A DNA stretch of 35,889 nucleotides from Verrucomicrobiota bacterium (lineage in GTDB: Bacteria > Verrucomicrobiota > Verrucomicrobiia > Chthoniobacterales > UBA10450). Shown piece after piece: positions 17,437 to 25,661 of the stretch. The translations under genes and the position numbers were made by a program. The notes below the pieces were generated by a model, which did not search any database, was not told where the DNA came from, and saw nothing but the letters and a program-made list of their open reading frames with translations. The DNA lies in NCBI GenBank assembly GCA_003218375.1, contig QHNH01000017.1:1-35889 (forward strand), in the 5' to 3' direction. Every line of letters starts with the position of its first letter. Within the stretch, counting starts at the first letter, position 1.

Positions 17437-18798
17437 ATGAGTGACGATTCGAAACAGTGGAGCAAGCTGCTCCAATCCATCGCCAAGGGTGTGGTGATTC
17501 CGATCGTTGGGCGGGATCTGCTCCGGATCGAAATCGAGGGGAAGTCGCAGTTGCTTTACGAATTCCTGGCGCAGCGCCTGGCGAAGGAACTGGAGGTCGA
17601 TGAGTGCGGTCCCTGCTCGAGCATCGATCAGGTTGTCGCGGCGTACCTAAACGCGAGCCGGCGAAATTCTCGCGACGACGTGAATGTCAAGACCTTCGAA
17701 ATCCTGAGCGAGCTGCGCGATGGGCAGGGGCAACTTCCTATTCCCGAGCCGTTGCGGAAACTGGCCACGATCGAGCCGTTGCGTTTGTTCGTCAGCACCA
17801 CGGTTGATTCGCTTCTGACGAAGGCGTTGGGTACGCCGGCCGATCATGTTTTCGCCTATGCGCCGAACTCCACGCTCACGGATATTCCGCGCGATTACGC
17901 GCGCTCGCCGCACCGCATTGTGTTCCATCTCTTCGGCAAAATTTCCGGCATCCCGGACAGCGCGTTGATCGACGAAGAGACTCTCGAGTTCATCTGGAAG
18001 CTGCACGAAGAATCGATGTCCGGCCGGCTCGCCAATCTCTTCGATGAACTTCGCACCAAGCGTTTGCTCCTCATTGGCAACGCGCACCCTGACTGGCTGG
18101 CGCGTTTCTTCGTGCGGCTGAGCCGGCGCGATCGGCTCTACAGCGGCAACGAAGCGCGCGAGTTCGTCGCCGATGGCGCGGTGGTGGCGGACGTGCATCT
18201 GCGCGATTTCCTGGAAAACTTTAGCCCGCAAACCAAATCGTTCGGGGTCGCGAACCCGATCGAGTTCGTCGATCAGCTCGCGGAGAAATGGGAGGCCTTC
18301 ACGGAGAAACCGGCCGTTACCGAAGTCCACGCATCCTTCGCGACGAAGAAGCCTCCGGCGGTTTTCGTCAGCTACGCGAGCCAGGATGTGGAGTCCGTCG
18401 AGCGGCTGCAAAGCAGTCTCGGCAGTGCCGGTCTCGACGTCTGGTTCGACAAAGGCCGGCTCGGCTCGGGCGATCCCTGGTGGCCGGTGATCGAGCAGAA
18501 CATTGCGAGCTGCGACGTTTTCGTCCCGGTCATTTCCGCGAACACGAACAAGCGCGACGAAGGCATTTTCATCCGGGAATGGAACCGCGCCTTGGAACGA
18601 TTGCGCGACATGGATCGGGCGACGGCGCGGTTGATTCACCCGGTGATCATCGACGACACGCCGGAAGCGGCGGTCAGCTTCAGCGGTTTTCGCGACTTCC
18701 ATTACACCCGCGCGACCGGTGGAGAAGCGAAGCCGGAATTCGTTAAGACGCTTACCGACATCGTGCGCGAACGTCGCCTGAAGGCCGCCGCCCAATGA
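17437..18798 (+). CDS. SIR2-like domain fused to a TIR domain (predicted NAD-consuming effector)
   Basis: 453 residues, no signal peptide, so cytosolic. Residues about 15-285 are a divergent SIR2-like Rossmann domain: VIPIVGRDLL (20-29), LRLFVSTTVDSLL (115-127), VFHLFGK (162-168), LLIGNAHPDWLARFF (211-225). In the sirtuin-style alignment the NAD-site Asn of T-Q-N-x-D is replaced by T122 and the catalytic His of L-H-G by F166, so this half may bind but not cleave NAD. Residues about 305-430 are a TIR domain: PAVFVSYASQD (307-317), VWFDKGRLGSGDPWW (335-349) and FIREWNRALERL (378-389), where E381 is the likely catalytic Glu. TIR domains in bacterial immunity hydrolyse NAD+. The stop overlaps the next start (ATGA), tying it to the STAND gene. 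Confidence 0.88.
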   Translation: MSDDSKQWSKLLQSIAKGVVIPIVGRDLLRIEIEGKSQLLYEFLAQRLAKELEVDECGPCSSIDQVVAAYLNASRRNSRDDVNVKTFEILSELRDGQGQLPIPEPLRKLATIEPLRLFVSTTVDSLLTKALGTPADHVFAYAPNSTLTDIPRDYARSPHRIVFHLFGKISGIPDSALIDEETLEFIWKLHEESMSGRLANLFDELRTKRLLLIGNAHPDWLARFFVRLSRRDRLYSGNEAREFVADGAVVADVHLRDFLENFSPQTKSFGVANPIEFVDQLAEKWEAFTEKPAVTEVHASFATKKPPAVFVSYASQDVESVERLQSSLGSAGLDVWFDKGRLGSGDPWWPVIEQNIASCDVFVPVISANTNKRDEGIFIREWNRALERLRDMDRATARLIHPVIIDDTPEAAVSFSGFRDFHYTRATGGEAKPEFVKTLTDIVRERRLKAAAQ

Positions 18799-21700
18799 AC
18801 GGTTCGGGAGCCGATCGGGCCGACGCCCAGCATCCGTGGATCGGGCTCGCTTCCTTCACGGAAGGGGACCGCAGCTTTTTTGCCGGACGCGGCGACGAGA
18901 TCGAGGACCTGTTGCGGCTGGTCCGGCGCGATACGCTCACCCTGCTCTACGGCGTGTCGGGCCTGGGGAAAACCTCGCTGGTCCAGGCCGGCCTGTTCCC
19001 CGCGGTGCGCGAGGAAAATATTTTGCCGGTCCCGATCCGGCTCGATTACCTCGAAGGCGCGTTGCCTCTGGCGCATCAAATCTTCAATGCGATCACGGCC
19101 GCCGCCATCGCGGCGAGGGTGGAAGCGCCGCAGCCACGCCCGGACGAGACGTTATGGGAGTATTTTCATCGCGAAGGAAACCATTTCTGGAGCGCGCGAA
19201 ACGATCTGGTTACGCCATTTCTCGCGTTCGATCAGTTCGAAGAATTCTTCACCCTCGGACGCGAGACGCCAGCCCGGGCCGCGCAGGCGAACGCGCTCGT
19301 CATGGAATTCGCCGATCTCGTGGAGAACCGTCCACCGGCGGCGCTCCGCGACGATCCTTCGCGCGTGAAGGGATACAATTTCAAACCTGCGCCGCTCAAG
19401 GTGCTGCTGGCGATGCGCGAGGATTACCTCGCGGACCTTGATCGCATTCGCTCCCATTTCCGCGCCCTCGGGCAAAACCGGCTGCGCCTTCTCCCGATGG
19501 GCGAGAAACAGGCGCGGCAGGTTATCGCGTTGGGAGCGCCGCTACTGGCGCCGGGAGTCGAGGATCGGATCGTGCAATACGTCGCGGGCGGGGCGGGAGA
19601 CGCGGACGAGATGACGGTGGCGCCCGCCCTGTTGAGCCTGGTGCTCCGCGAGCTGAACGAGCGGCGACTCGCGCGCGGTCCCGACGCGAAGATCACGCCA
19701 GACCTTCTCGATGTAGAGCAGCACAAAATTTTTGAGGACTTCTATCTTCGGACCCTGGCTGATTTTCCACCGGCGGTGCGGCTCTTCATTGAAGACGAAC
19801 TGCTGACCGCAAGCGGACACCGCAACAGTTGCGCGCTCGACGATGCCCTGACCCGGCCGGACGTGACGCTCCCGGTTCTCAATGAGTTAGTGAACCGCCG
19901 GTTGCTCGCTTATGAGGACCGGCACCACACCCGGCGCGTCGAGCTTACCCACGACGTCCTGGTTCCTGTGATCAAGGCGAGCCGGGACTCGCGCCTGACC
20001 CGCGATGCATTAGCCCAGGCTGAGCGCCTCCGCGCGGAACAGGTAGCGCAAAGGCGCAAGCAACGCGTAACCCTGGCCGTAGCCTGCGCCCTGGCGGTAG
20101 CTCTGATAGCTACGATCTGGGGCGGCTACTACTTCTTTGTCCAGGAACACAAGGATTACTTCACGGATTTCTCGAAGCGGAACGGTTTCCCGGTCGGCAC
20201 CACAACGATTTCCGAGGCGGACGCGCGGCATCATGCCGTTTCTTTTTTGCTGATCCACAAAGGCATCACTCGGGATGGTTGGAAGTGGCATTGGAAGCCC
20301 GCCTTTCGCATGATAGCTATCGATTCGCGGTTGAAACCGACGACGAACCATTCTGTCGGCACTTATTTGTGGAAGCGAGATTCCGATAGCGGCGACACGG
20401 AAGGGAGCCAATCCCAGGCGCGTGCGGAGCGGCTCGGTCTCCAGACGGTTTGCCAGTGGGAATTCGTTTCCAACGCAAACGGCGAAATCATCTATGAGCG
20501 CGCGCTCGATCGCGACGGTCTCATGGTCTTTGGTTTCATTTATTCGCCGCCTGGCTCAGGCCCAGCCGCCACCCGCCTGGCACGCTTCGTGGGTCCGGAC
20601 GGGTTCCCGCAGTTGCAGCGGAGCTCGCAGGCCGAGTACGTCTCGATCCACTACGACAAGGATGGCTGGGAAGATCGCATCACCTATCGAGACGGCAAGA
20701 ACCTGCCGGCGGCCGGGCCGGATGGCGCTTTTGGCCAGGACATGAGCCATAACTCTCGCGGCCAGGTCACGCAGTTACTCTCGCTCGACGCCGATCGCAA
20801 GAACATGATCGATAACGCCGGTAACTGCGGCCTCATCATTACCTACAACGACAAAGGCTGGATGACCGAAGTGCGCTCCATTGGCCCCGACCTGAAACCC
20901 ATGCCGGTCAAGGACGGCTGGTATAGCTCGAAGAACGAATACGACGCGCTGGGTCGATCGACCAGGACTACCTATCACGGGGCCAAGGGTGAGCCCATCC
21001 TGCACAAGGACGGCTATCACGGCATGGAAGCGGAATACGACGGGGCCGGGAACCAGGTTGCAACTATCTATGTAGGGCTGGACGGAAAACCGACCTCGCT
21101 CGGAGCCGGCGTAGCTATCTACCGATCGGTTTATAACGGCCAGGGCAAGGTAACGCGGATGACTTACCACGGCGTCAACAACGAGCCCGTGTTGCATCGC
21201 GATGGTAACCACGCCTGGGCCCTGCAATATGACGACCGCGGCAATAGCGTTGCCACGACCTATCTCGGCCTGGATGGTAAACCGACTCTGGTCGCCGCCG
21301 GTTACGCCTCGATGACCTCCAGCTACGATGCGCGGGGACGGAAGACACGCCAGAGCTATCACGGGGTGAACGGGGAACCATTGCTCCATAAGGATGGTAA
21401 CCACGCCTGGGAATCGGAATACGATGAGCGCGGCAACGAAATCGCGACCACCTTTATCGGCATCGATGGCAAACCGGTCGTCATCACCAGCGGCTACGCC
21501 ATTGTCCGCAGAAAATACGACTCTGATGGCAACGAATTGGAGGAAGCGTATTTCGATGCGGCGGGCAAGCCGACCCTGGAACGAGATTCCGGCATCCACC
21601 GGGTCGTGAATATCTTCGACGGTCGTGGCAAGGTCACACGCAAAAGGTATTGGGGACCTAACGGCGAGCCGTTCCTGCATAAGGATGGCAATCACGGATG

Positions 21701-22748
21701 GGATGGCCAATACGACGATCGCGGCAACCGGATCGTGACAACCTATGTAGGTCTCGACGGAAAGCCAGTCCTGTTGACCGCCGGCTTTGCCACCATGAAG
21801 TCAGTGTATGACGCGGGTGGCCGAGAGACCCGAATGAGTTTACACGGAGTAAACGACGAGCCGGTCCTGCACAAGGACGGGCATCATGGTTGGGAATCGA
21901 AATATGACGACCGCGGCCGCCGGATCCAAAAGACCTATCTGGGTCTGGACGACAAACCGATCCGAATGCCGGATGGGTACGCGAAGGTGAAATGGGAATA
22001 CGACATCCACGGTAACATCACCCAGGTGACTTACTATGGCGTCAAAGGGGAACCGGTTCTCTACAAGGAGTCGTACCATGGGTGGCAATCCCGTTATGAT
22101 GAGCGCGGCAACGAGACCGCAACGATCTTCATCGGTCTCGACCAAAAGCCAACCTTGATGGCTGAGAATTATGCCATCATGAAAGTGACTTTCGACGAGC
22201 ATGGCAAGGCCACGCGCACCAGCTATTACGGGGTCAGCGAAGAGCCTATCCTGCACAAGGAGGGTTACCATGCCTGGCAGTCGCAATTTGACGAGCGCGG
22301 TAACGAGCTGGTTCGGACCTTCATCGGGTTGGATGGCAAGCCGGTAGCGCGCGGGCTTGGTTTTGCCACGATGAAGGCCGGATACGACGCGCGCGGGAAA
22401 GTGGTTAAAGTCACGTTTTTCGGGAACAACGGCGAGGCGGTTCTGCATAAGAACGGGTATCACGGCTGGCAATCGCAGTTCGACGAGCGCGGTAACGAAA
22501 CCGCGACAACTTACCTGGGACTGGACGAAAGGCCCGCGCTGCTTCCGTTGGGCTATGTGACCGTTAAGTTCACCTATGACGGGAGAGGAAACATCATCCG
22601 GCAGACTTATCACGGCTTGAATGACGAACCAGTGGTGCTCAAGGATGGCTACCACGGTTGGGAAGCTACCTATGACAGTCGTGGCCAGCAGGTGGAGAAG
22701 GTTTACATCGGCCCCGATGGGAAACCGGTCCGCCTAAAGACAGGATGA
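18795..22748 (+). CDS. Transmembrane STAND NTPase with a C-terminal array of 22 YD-like repeats
   Basis: 1317 residues. The nSTAND1-type NTPase is residues about 14-400: PWIGLASFTEGDRSFFAGR, Walker A GVSGLGKTS (53-61), Walker B region FLAFDQFEEFF (142-152), the MREDYLADL motif (207-215), and the winged-helix end ELTHDVLVPVI (383-393). A basic stretch (QRRKQR, 419-424) precedes one membrane helix (about 424-449). By the positive-inside rule the NTPase is cytosolic and the C-terminus outside. Residues 450-610 are a linker domain. From 620 to the end lie 22 units of 32 residues. Most STAND sensors are cytosolic WD40 or TPR arrays; this one would be extracytoplasmic. Start and stop both overlap the neighbouring genes by 4 bp (ATGA). 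Likely role: ligand-triggered switch that activates the SIR2-TIR protein. This role is inferred. Confidence 0.87.
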   Translation: MNGSGADRADAQHPWIGLASFTEGDRSFFAGRGDEIEDLLRLVRRDTLTLLYGVSGLGKTSLVQAGLFPAVREENILPVPIRLDYLEGALPLAHQIFNAITAAAIAARVEAPQPRPDETLWEYFHREGNHFWSARNDLVTPFLAFDQFEEFFTLGRETPARAAQANALVMEFADLVENRPPAALRDDPSRVKGYNFKPAPLKVLLAMREDYLADLDRIRSHFRALGQNRLRLLPMGEKQARQVIALGAPLLAPGVEDRIVQYVAGGAGDADEMTVAPALLSLVLRELNERRLARGPDAKITPDLLDVEQHKIFEDFYLRTLADFPPAVRLFIEDELLTASGHRNSCALDDALTRPDVTLPVLNELVNRRLLAYEDRHHTRRVELTHDVLVPVIKASRDSRLTRDALAQAERLRAEQVAQRRKQRVTLAVACALAVALIATIWGGYYFFVQEHKDYFTDFSKRNGFPVGTTTISEADARHHAVSFLLIHKGITRDGWKWHWKPAFRMIAIDSRLKPTTNHSVGTYLWKRDSDSGDTEGSQSQARAERLGLQTVCQWEFVSNANGEIIYERALDRDGLMVFGFIYSPPGSGPAATRLARFVGPDGFPQLQRSSQAEYVSIHYDKDGWEDRITYRDGKNLPAAGPDGAFGQDMSHNSRGQVTQLLSLDADRKNMIDNAGNCGLIITYNDKGWMTEVRSIGPDLKPMPVKDGWYSSKNEYDALGRSTRTTYHGAKGEPILHKDGYHGMEAEYDGAGNQVATIYVGLDGKPTSLGAGVAIYRSVYNGQGKVTRMTYHGVNNEPVLHRDGNHAWALQYDDRGNSVATTYLGLDGKPTLVAAGYASMTSSYDARGRKTRQSYHGVNGEPLLHKDGNHAWESEYDERGNEIATTFIGIDGKPVVITSGYAIVRRKYDSDGNELEEAYFDAAGKPTLERDSGIHRVVNIFDGRGKVTRKRYWGPNGEPFLHKDGNHGWDGQYDDRGNRIVTTYVGLDGKPVLLTAGFATMKSVYDAGGRETRMSLHGVNDEPVLHKDGHHGWESKYDDRGRRIQKTYLGLDDKPIRMPDGYAKVKWEYDIHGNITQVTYYGVKGEPVLYKESYHGWQSRYDERGNETATIFIGLDQKPTLMAENYAIMKVTFDEHGKATRTSYYGVSEEPILHKEGYHAWQSQFDERGNELVRTFIGLDGKPVARGLGFATMKAGYDARGKVVKVTFFGNNGEAVLHKNGYHGWQSQFDERGNETATTYLGLDERPALLPLGYVTVKFTYDGRGNIIRQTYHGLNDEPVVLKDGYHGWEATYDSRGQQVEKVYIGPDGKPVRLKTG
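20652..22745 (+). repeat. 22 tandem 32-residue (96-bp) YD-like protein repeats
   Basis: Repeat starts (Y/F-D-x-x-G, or a decayed form) fall at residues 620, 652, 684, 716, 748, 780, 812, 844, 876, 908, 941, 973, 1005, 1037, 1069, 1101, 1133, 1165, 1197, 1229, 1261 and 1293. The spacing is exactly 32 except for one step of 33. Two unit types alternate with a 64-residue period. Type A has YDERGNE...GLDGKP; type B has YDARGKV...YHGVNGEPVLHKDGYHGW. The alternation slips once, where two A-like units (876 and 908) are adjacent. The first three units are the most degenerate. The pattern recalls Rhs/YD and related beta-hairpin repeats. Confidence 0.88.
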
Positions 22749-23437
22749 AAACTCTTCGCTTCGCGACGATAACGGCGGCTCTTTGTTTCTGGATGGCGGC
22801 ACTGGAGACAGCCTGGGCAAGGGCGGGAGGCGGTGGTGGCGGTAGTCACGGCAGGGGTGGCTGGCTGAATCTTATCGTGCTTCCTATCATGCTTCTTTAT
22901 TCGGCGATCATCACCCTAAAGGTCCGGGAAAAAAGCCAGGCGTGTAAAGAACTTCTCGCCAGGTTGGAGAAGCAGGACCCGGTCTGGGACCTTGATGCGA
23001 TCCGCCGCCGGGTGTCTCAGGTGTTCTTCAAAGTGCAGGAGGCCTGGATGGAGCGGGACCAAAACCTCGCGAAAGATTGCATGAGCAAGGCAATCTTCGA
23101 TAAGCACAAGATGCAAACGGACCAGTTAATCGCGGAGCACCGCAGGAACGTGCTCGAGGACATCAATCTGGCCGAGATCGAGATCGTCGACGTGGAAGAC
23201 TTCGCGGATAACAAGCGAGATCGGTTTTGGGTCTACCTTAAAGGCTCAATGAAGGATTTCATGGCGGACGATAGAACGAGGGACATCGTTTCCGGGAAAG
23301 ACTCGCAGGAGAGCTTTGCCGAGCTATGGAAATTCATTCGGGAAGGCGACACCTGGGTCCTGGATGAAATTGACCAGAAGGTGTCTTTGTTCGATCTCAA
23401 GGGGTTTAAGGCAACAACCGACAGTTCGGGCGTTTAA
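22745..23437 (+). CDS. Membrane-anchored Tim44-like domain protein
   Basis: 230 residues. A signal-like N-terminus (to about residue 26, AWARA) is followed by a Gly-rich stretch (GGGGGGSHGRGG, 28-39). A membrane helix follows at about 40-58 (WLNLIVLPIMLLYSAIITL). The C-terminal Tim44-like domain (about 78-218) has DLDAIRRRVSQVFFKVQEAW, then a MSKAIFDKHKMQ helix, and ends with the typical SFAELWKFIREGDTWVLDEI. This alpha-beta cone fold binds hydrophobic or membrane ligands; bacterial members are mostly uncharacterised. The ATG overlaps the STAND stop (ATGA), so it is made with the cassette and may contact the STAND protein at the membrane. It ends 13 bp from the converging TPR gene. Confidence 0.85.
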   Translation: MKTLRFATITAALCFWMAALETAWARAGGGGGGSHGRGGWLNLIVLPIMLLYSAIITLKVREKSQACKELLARLEKQDPVWDLDAIRRRVSQVFFKVQEAWMERDQNLAKDCMSKAIFDKHKMQTDQLIAEHRRNVLEDINLAEIEIVDVEDFADNKRDRFWVYLKGSMKDFMADDRTRDIVSGKDSQESFAELWKFIREGDTWVLDEIDQKVSLFDLKGFKATTDSSGV

Positions 23438-23450
23438 TTACGCTGCTATA

Positions 23451-25391
23451 TCATTCACCCGGACCTTGCCGGTAGGGTTGGCGCTTCTGGTAGAACTCAA
23501 GCCGGCGTTGCGCATCTTTGCGCTGTTCCGAAGTAAGGAGTTTCAGACCGAGATAGCGTTTCTCCCATTTCACCGCTTCGTCGAATTGTCCCTGCTCCGC
23601 GCAAACCGCCGCCTGGGTGTCCCAGATCCGCCCCTCGTTAGGCATCAATTCGATTGCTTCCTTGATCGCCTCTGCCGCTTTCGCGCCATCGCGAATCTTG
23701 TCGTCGTCCGCGGTCGAAAGGAGCCAGGCCAGGTTATTATAGAACCAGGCCGAGCGGCTTCCCATTCGTTCCGCTTCCTCCAGCTCCCGCTTTGCTCCGG
23801 CATAATCGCCAATGCGAGAAAGCGCATAAGCGTAGTTCAGGCGAGGCATCGGGTCCGTCGGCGCCAGTTCCATCGCTTTCTGGCAATCCTGGACCGCTTC
23901 GTCGAAACGTTTTAAACGATGCTTAACACCGGCGCGAATCTGGAACGCGGTTGTATTTTTCGCATCGAGAGCGATCGCTTTGTCTACGTCCGCCAGGGCT
24001 CCGTTCAGGTCGCCTTTCTTCAGCTTGGCTGAAGCCATGATTAACAAGGACGCCGGCGCGAGTTTTTCATCGAGCGCCATGGCTTTACTCGCATCCGCGA
24101 TCGCAGCGTCGAATTGCCCGTCGCCTTCATAGGCCAGCGCGCGCCGGAAAAACGCATCGGGCCGCTCCGGCTTTGAGCTGGCTAGCTGTTTGAAGTCAGC
24201 GCTGGCCTTGTCCAGTTGGCCGAGTTGCTTGTAGGTATCGGCCCGTCGCAGGCGCGCCTCGAAGGATGCCGGATCAACCTTGAGCGCCGCGTCAAAATCC
24301 GCCAGCGCCCTGGCGAATTGCGAGAGCTGGTAGTACGCCGACCCGCGTCCAATCAGCGCCTGGAGATCCCGTTGGTTCAGCCGGATCGCGAGCGAAAGAT
24401 CGGCAATGGCGGGATCGAGTTGCGATTTCGCCAGGAGCGCATTCCCCCGGGTCTGATAGGCCTCGCTAAATCGTTCCTGCAACCGGATCGCGTTCGTCGC
24501 TTCCGCAATCGCTTCATCATACTTCTTCAGGTAGAAGAAACAGAAGGCTTTCTCGGCGTAAACGTCCGCGGCCTTGTCATTGATCTTCCGGGCTTCTTCG
24601 GCATCGGCCAGGGCCGCGTCGAACTTGTTCACGCCATCCTGCGCATAAGCTCGGACCAGGAACGCGTAATAGTTCTTGGGATCGAGCCGGACTAACTGTT
24701 CCGCGTCTTCGAGGGCGCGCTTATGTTCCTTCCAGATCGACCAGATCCGGCTGCGCGGTCCATAGGGGCGCGGTTGTTGCGGGTCGAATCCGATCGCAGT
24801 CGAGAGATCGACGATCGCTTTCCGATATGTTCCCTGCACGTAAAAGAGTCGGCCGCGGGTCGTGTAAGCGTCCGCATAATCTTCCGCCAGGCCGATCGCC
24901 TTCTCCACGTCAGCCAACGCTTCCTTGTAACGATTCTCGTCCGTGAAAACGCGGGCCCTTCGATTCAAGGCGCGCGCATTCTTCGGGTTCAGCTCGATCG
25001 CTTTGGTCAGGTCGGCAATGGTCTCGGCATTCGGGCGCTTCGTATACTTCACCCAGCCGCGCACGTCGTAAGCCAGGGAATTTTTCGGGTCCAACTCGAT
25101 CGCCTTGTTCGCATCGGCGAGCGCCTTCTCGATATCGCCGGCGGCATCCTGGGCGGCGGCGCGATCGAGATAGTTACCCGCCTTCTGCGGCTCGCGCTCG
25201 ATCGCCTCCGTATAAGCCTTGACCGCTTCATCCCACTTACTCGCATTCATCGCCGCGTCCCCGCGCTCCGTGGGATTCTCTGGCGGCGTTGGTTCGGCTG
25301 CGAGTGTCAGGACGCTCGAAAACAGCAAAAGGACCGCGGACGTGGCCACGATACAACTCTTGAATGTTCCGGGTGGCGCGTGCCGTTTCAC
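23451..25391 (-). CDS. Exported TPR-repeat protein
   Basis: 646 residues. The signal peptide (VATSAVLLLFSSVLTLAA) ends near residue 31. About 16 consecutive TPR units of 34 residues follow, such as KWDEAVKAYTEAIEREPQ, DIEKALADANKAIELDPKNS and FARALADFDAALKVDPAS. The final module (NNLAWLLSTADDDKIRDG, then WDTQAAVCAEQGQFDEAVKW and a YRQGPGE-like end) is shared with the divergent TPR protein next door, so the two are paralogues. A periplasmic scaffold role is likely; no enzyme motif is seen. It converges on the STAND cassette. Confidence 0.9.
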   Translation of the reverse strand: MKRHAPPGTFKSCIVATSAVLLLFSSVLTLAAEPTPPENPTERGDAAMNASKWDEAVKAYTEAIEREPQKAGNYLDRAAAQDAAGDIEKALADANKAIELDPKNSLAYDVRGWVKYTKRPNAETIADLTKAIELNPKNARALNRRARVFTDENRYKEALADVEKAIGLAEDYADAYTTRGRLFYVQGTYRKAIVDLSTAIGFDPQQPRPYGPRSRIWSIWKEHKRALEDAEQLVRLDPKNYYAFLVRAYAQDGVNKFDAALADAEEARKINDKAADVYAEKAFCFFYLKKYDEAIAEATNAIRLQERFSEAYQTRGNALLAKSQLDPAIADLSLAIRLNQRDLQALIGRGSAYYQLSQFARALADFDAALKVDPASFEARLRRADTYKQLGQLDKASADFKQLASSKPERPDAFFRRALAYEGDGQFDAAIADASKAMALDEKLAPASLLIMASAKLKKGDLNGALADVDKAIALDAKNTTAFQIRAGVKHRLKRFDEAVQDCQKAMELAPTDPMPRLNYAYALSRIGDYAGAKRELEEAERMGSRSAWFYNNLAWLLSTADDDKIRDGAKAAEAIKEAIELMPNEGRIWDTQAAVCAEQGQFDEAVKWEKRYLGLKLLTSEQRKDAQRRLEFYQKRQPYRQGPGE

Positions 25392-25457
25392 AAAAGAGGA
25401 ACGGATTCCGCTGCTGTGCCGGTCGCCCGCCGCGGTGTTTTATCGCTGCAATATTGG

Positions 25458-25580
25458 GCGATCACTTCGACATGTAGCCTTGGACCGAGATTGCCTTTGC
25501 TATGAAGGTGTGCGCTGACGGCGTTCGCTTCCAGGCAGCGGTTGCCGATGACGAACATCGCGTGGACTTTCATTTGCTCG
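25458..25580 (-). pseudogene. Decayed copy of the thrS 3' end (about 41 codons)
   Basis: The minus strand encodes EQMKVHAMFVIGNRCLEANA, then VSAHLHSKGNLG, closely matching the C-terminal anticodon-binding domain of the thrS gene at 31.2 kb (EQMKVHTMLVIGNRDLEANA, VSVRVHGQGNLG). By my hand count 98 of 123 bases match without gaps, but only about 27 of 41 residues. Nucleotide identity above protein identity means no selection for the protein, so this is a remnant. It has no start codon of its own, no catalytic domain, and the frame degenerates past the match. It lies between two divergent TPR genes and in the same orientation as the complete thrS. Confidence 0.85.
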
Positions 25581-25661
25581 AGGCAAATAACTCCACATCG
25601 GTCCGTGCGCCTGGTGCAGCCTGCCAGGCCAGGGCTGGGAATGAGGGTCGCGGGCAATAAG

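Noticed and set aside
17647-18795. 382-codon minus-strand frame opposite the SIR2-TIR gene
   Set aside because: It mirrors the coding frame of a protein with clear domains; no family motif is seen.
17437-18798. Thoeris system
   Set aside because: Thoeris has separate ThsA (SIR2) and ThsB (TIR) proteins; here both domains are fused and partnered with a STAND NTPase.
20775-22655. Minus-strand frames of 311 and 271 codons over the YD-like repeats
   Set aside because: Their apparent repetition is the mirror of the sense repeats; they are not separate repeat proteins.
20652-22745. CRISPR array
   Set aside because: The 96/192-bp periodicity is coding, with no short conserved direct repeats and no unique spacers.
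18795-22748. WD40-repeat STAND protein
   Set aside because: The repeats are 32 residues with Y-D-x-x-G and G-x-P motifs, not 40-residue units ending in W-D.
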